From NCBI RefSeq assembly GCF_000003605.2, contig NW_003149279.1:130880-194879 (forward strand): a DNA stretch of 64,000 nt. Reading direction: 5' to 3'. The position numbers and the translations under genes are program-made. The stretch's first letter is position 1. Every line of letters begins with the position of its first letter. Of this stretch, positions 63,375 to 64,000 are shown in pieces. This DNA comes from Saccoglossus kowalevskii (taxonomy: Eukaryota > Hemichordata > Enteropneusta > Harrimaniidae). The notes beneath the pieces are model-generated. The model made no database searches and was not told where the DNA came from. It saw only the letters and a program-made list of their open reading frames with translations.

Positions 63375-64000
63375 AGTATATCTGAATCGAGTGTATCAGA
63401 TCAAAGCATATCTGAATAGAGTGTATCAGATCAAAGTATATCTGAATAGAGTATATCAGATCAAATTGAAGTATATCTGAATAGAATCTAGGAGATCAAA
63501 GTATACCTGAATAGAAAGTATCAGATCAAATTATATCAGGATAGAGTATATCAGATCAAAGTATATCTGGATAGAGTATATCAGATCAATGTATATCTGA
63601 ATCGAGTGTATCAGATCAAAGTATATCTGAAAAGAATGTATCAGATAAAAGTATATCTGAATAGAGATGTATCGGATCAAAGTATATCTGAAGAGAATGT
63701 ATCAGATCAAAGTATATCTGAATAGAATGTATCAGATCAAAGTATATCTGAATAGAATGTATCAGATCAAAGTATATCTGAATAGAGTGTATCAGATCAA
63801 AGTATATCTGAATAGAGTGTATCATATCAAAGCATATCGGAATAGAGTGTATCAGATCAAAGTATATCTGAATAGAATGTATCAGATCAAAGCATATCTG
63901 AATAGTGTATCAGATCAAAATATAACTGAACCGAGTATATCAGATCAAAGTATATGTGAATAAGAGTGTATCAGATCACAGTATATCTGAATAGATGTAT
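63375..64000. repeat. 30-bp minisatellite, runs off the window
   Basis: The unit is close to GTATCAGATCAAAGTATATC plus TGAATAGAAT, repeated about 20 times. Units are most regular from about 63690 to 63900, and early units vary in length and sequence. Within each unit TCAGAT and ATCTGA are reverse complements separated by 8 nt, so every unit can form a small hairpin. Because 30 is divisible by three and most units lack stops, both strands carry long repetitive open frames that should not be taken as proteins. Confidence 0.97.

Noticed and set aside
63616-63963. Long open frames on both strands through the 30-bp minisatellite
   Set aside because: The period is a multiple of three and units lack stops, so open frames are automatic. 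The decapeptide repeats carry no independent evidence of coding.
1-64000. Bacterial-type features, CRISPR arrays, rRNA or complete tRNA genes
   Set aside because: None seen: no direct repeats with regular spacers, no ribosomal core sequences, no full cloverleaf. The repeats present are satellites or transposon-like.

Overview
The window looks like AT-rich nuclear DNA from an animal, probably a marine or other non-vertebrate metazoan. Reasons: no long open reading frames on either strand, no operon structure, CpG dinucleotides common rather than depleted, many microsatellites and minisatellites, a decayed LINE endonuclease, MITE-like inverted-repeat elements, and one 50-N assembly gap inside poly-T. 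Nothing read here fixes the phylum or species, and the only proteins recognised are transposon debris. Most of the 64 kb is best read as intergenic or deep intronic sequence.

Layout. 1-5 kb: a CACGC-type pentamer repeat at the left edge, a possible small two-exon minus-strand gene (522-817), a possible plus-strand exon (1050-1113), then the gap and a large pentamer minisatellite (4655-4805). 8.6-12.5 kb: a coiled-coil-like candidate exon, then a clean 1.55-kb tandem duplication. 14.8-19.4 kb: two MITE-like elements, a coding-like patch and a palindromic AAT/ATT microsatellite with 9-bp flanking direct repeats. 20.4-25 kb and 36-37.6 kb: a dispersed repeat family (called R1 here) in four copies, two per orientation, one pair forming a fold-back. 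30-32 kb: a diverged direct repeat. 34.8-35.3 kb: a CCAAT/TATA region that could be a solo LTR or a promoter. 39.4-39.7 kb: a decayed transposon-type C-terminus. 42-45 kb: an exact 50-bp tandem duplication and the best host protein candidate, a 127-residue two-membrane-segment protein on the minus strand, with a possible exon upstream. 49.7-50 kb: a CpG-rich island with a TCTCGCGAGA motif. 57.9-58.3 kb: the LINE endonuclease remnant. 61-63.3 kb: possible exons and a CpG-rich promoter-like block. 63.37 kb to the right edge: a 30-bp minisatellite running off the window.

No group of genes working together can be seen. Candidate exons were picked by pairing splice-site consensus with open frame. 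In DNA this AT-rich, 20-30 codon open stretches between plausible splice sites occur often by chance, so they carry low confidence. No novel multi-gene system was found. The items most worth checking are the 127-residue membrane protein, the R1 fold-back family, the palindromic microsatellite with target-site-like flanks, and the TCTCGCGAGA island.
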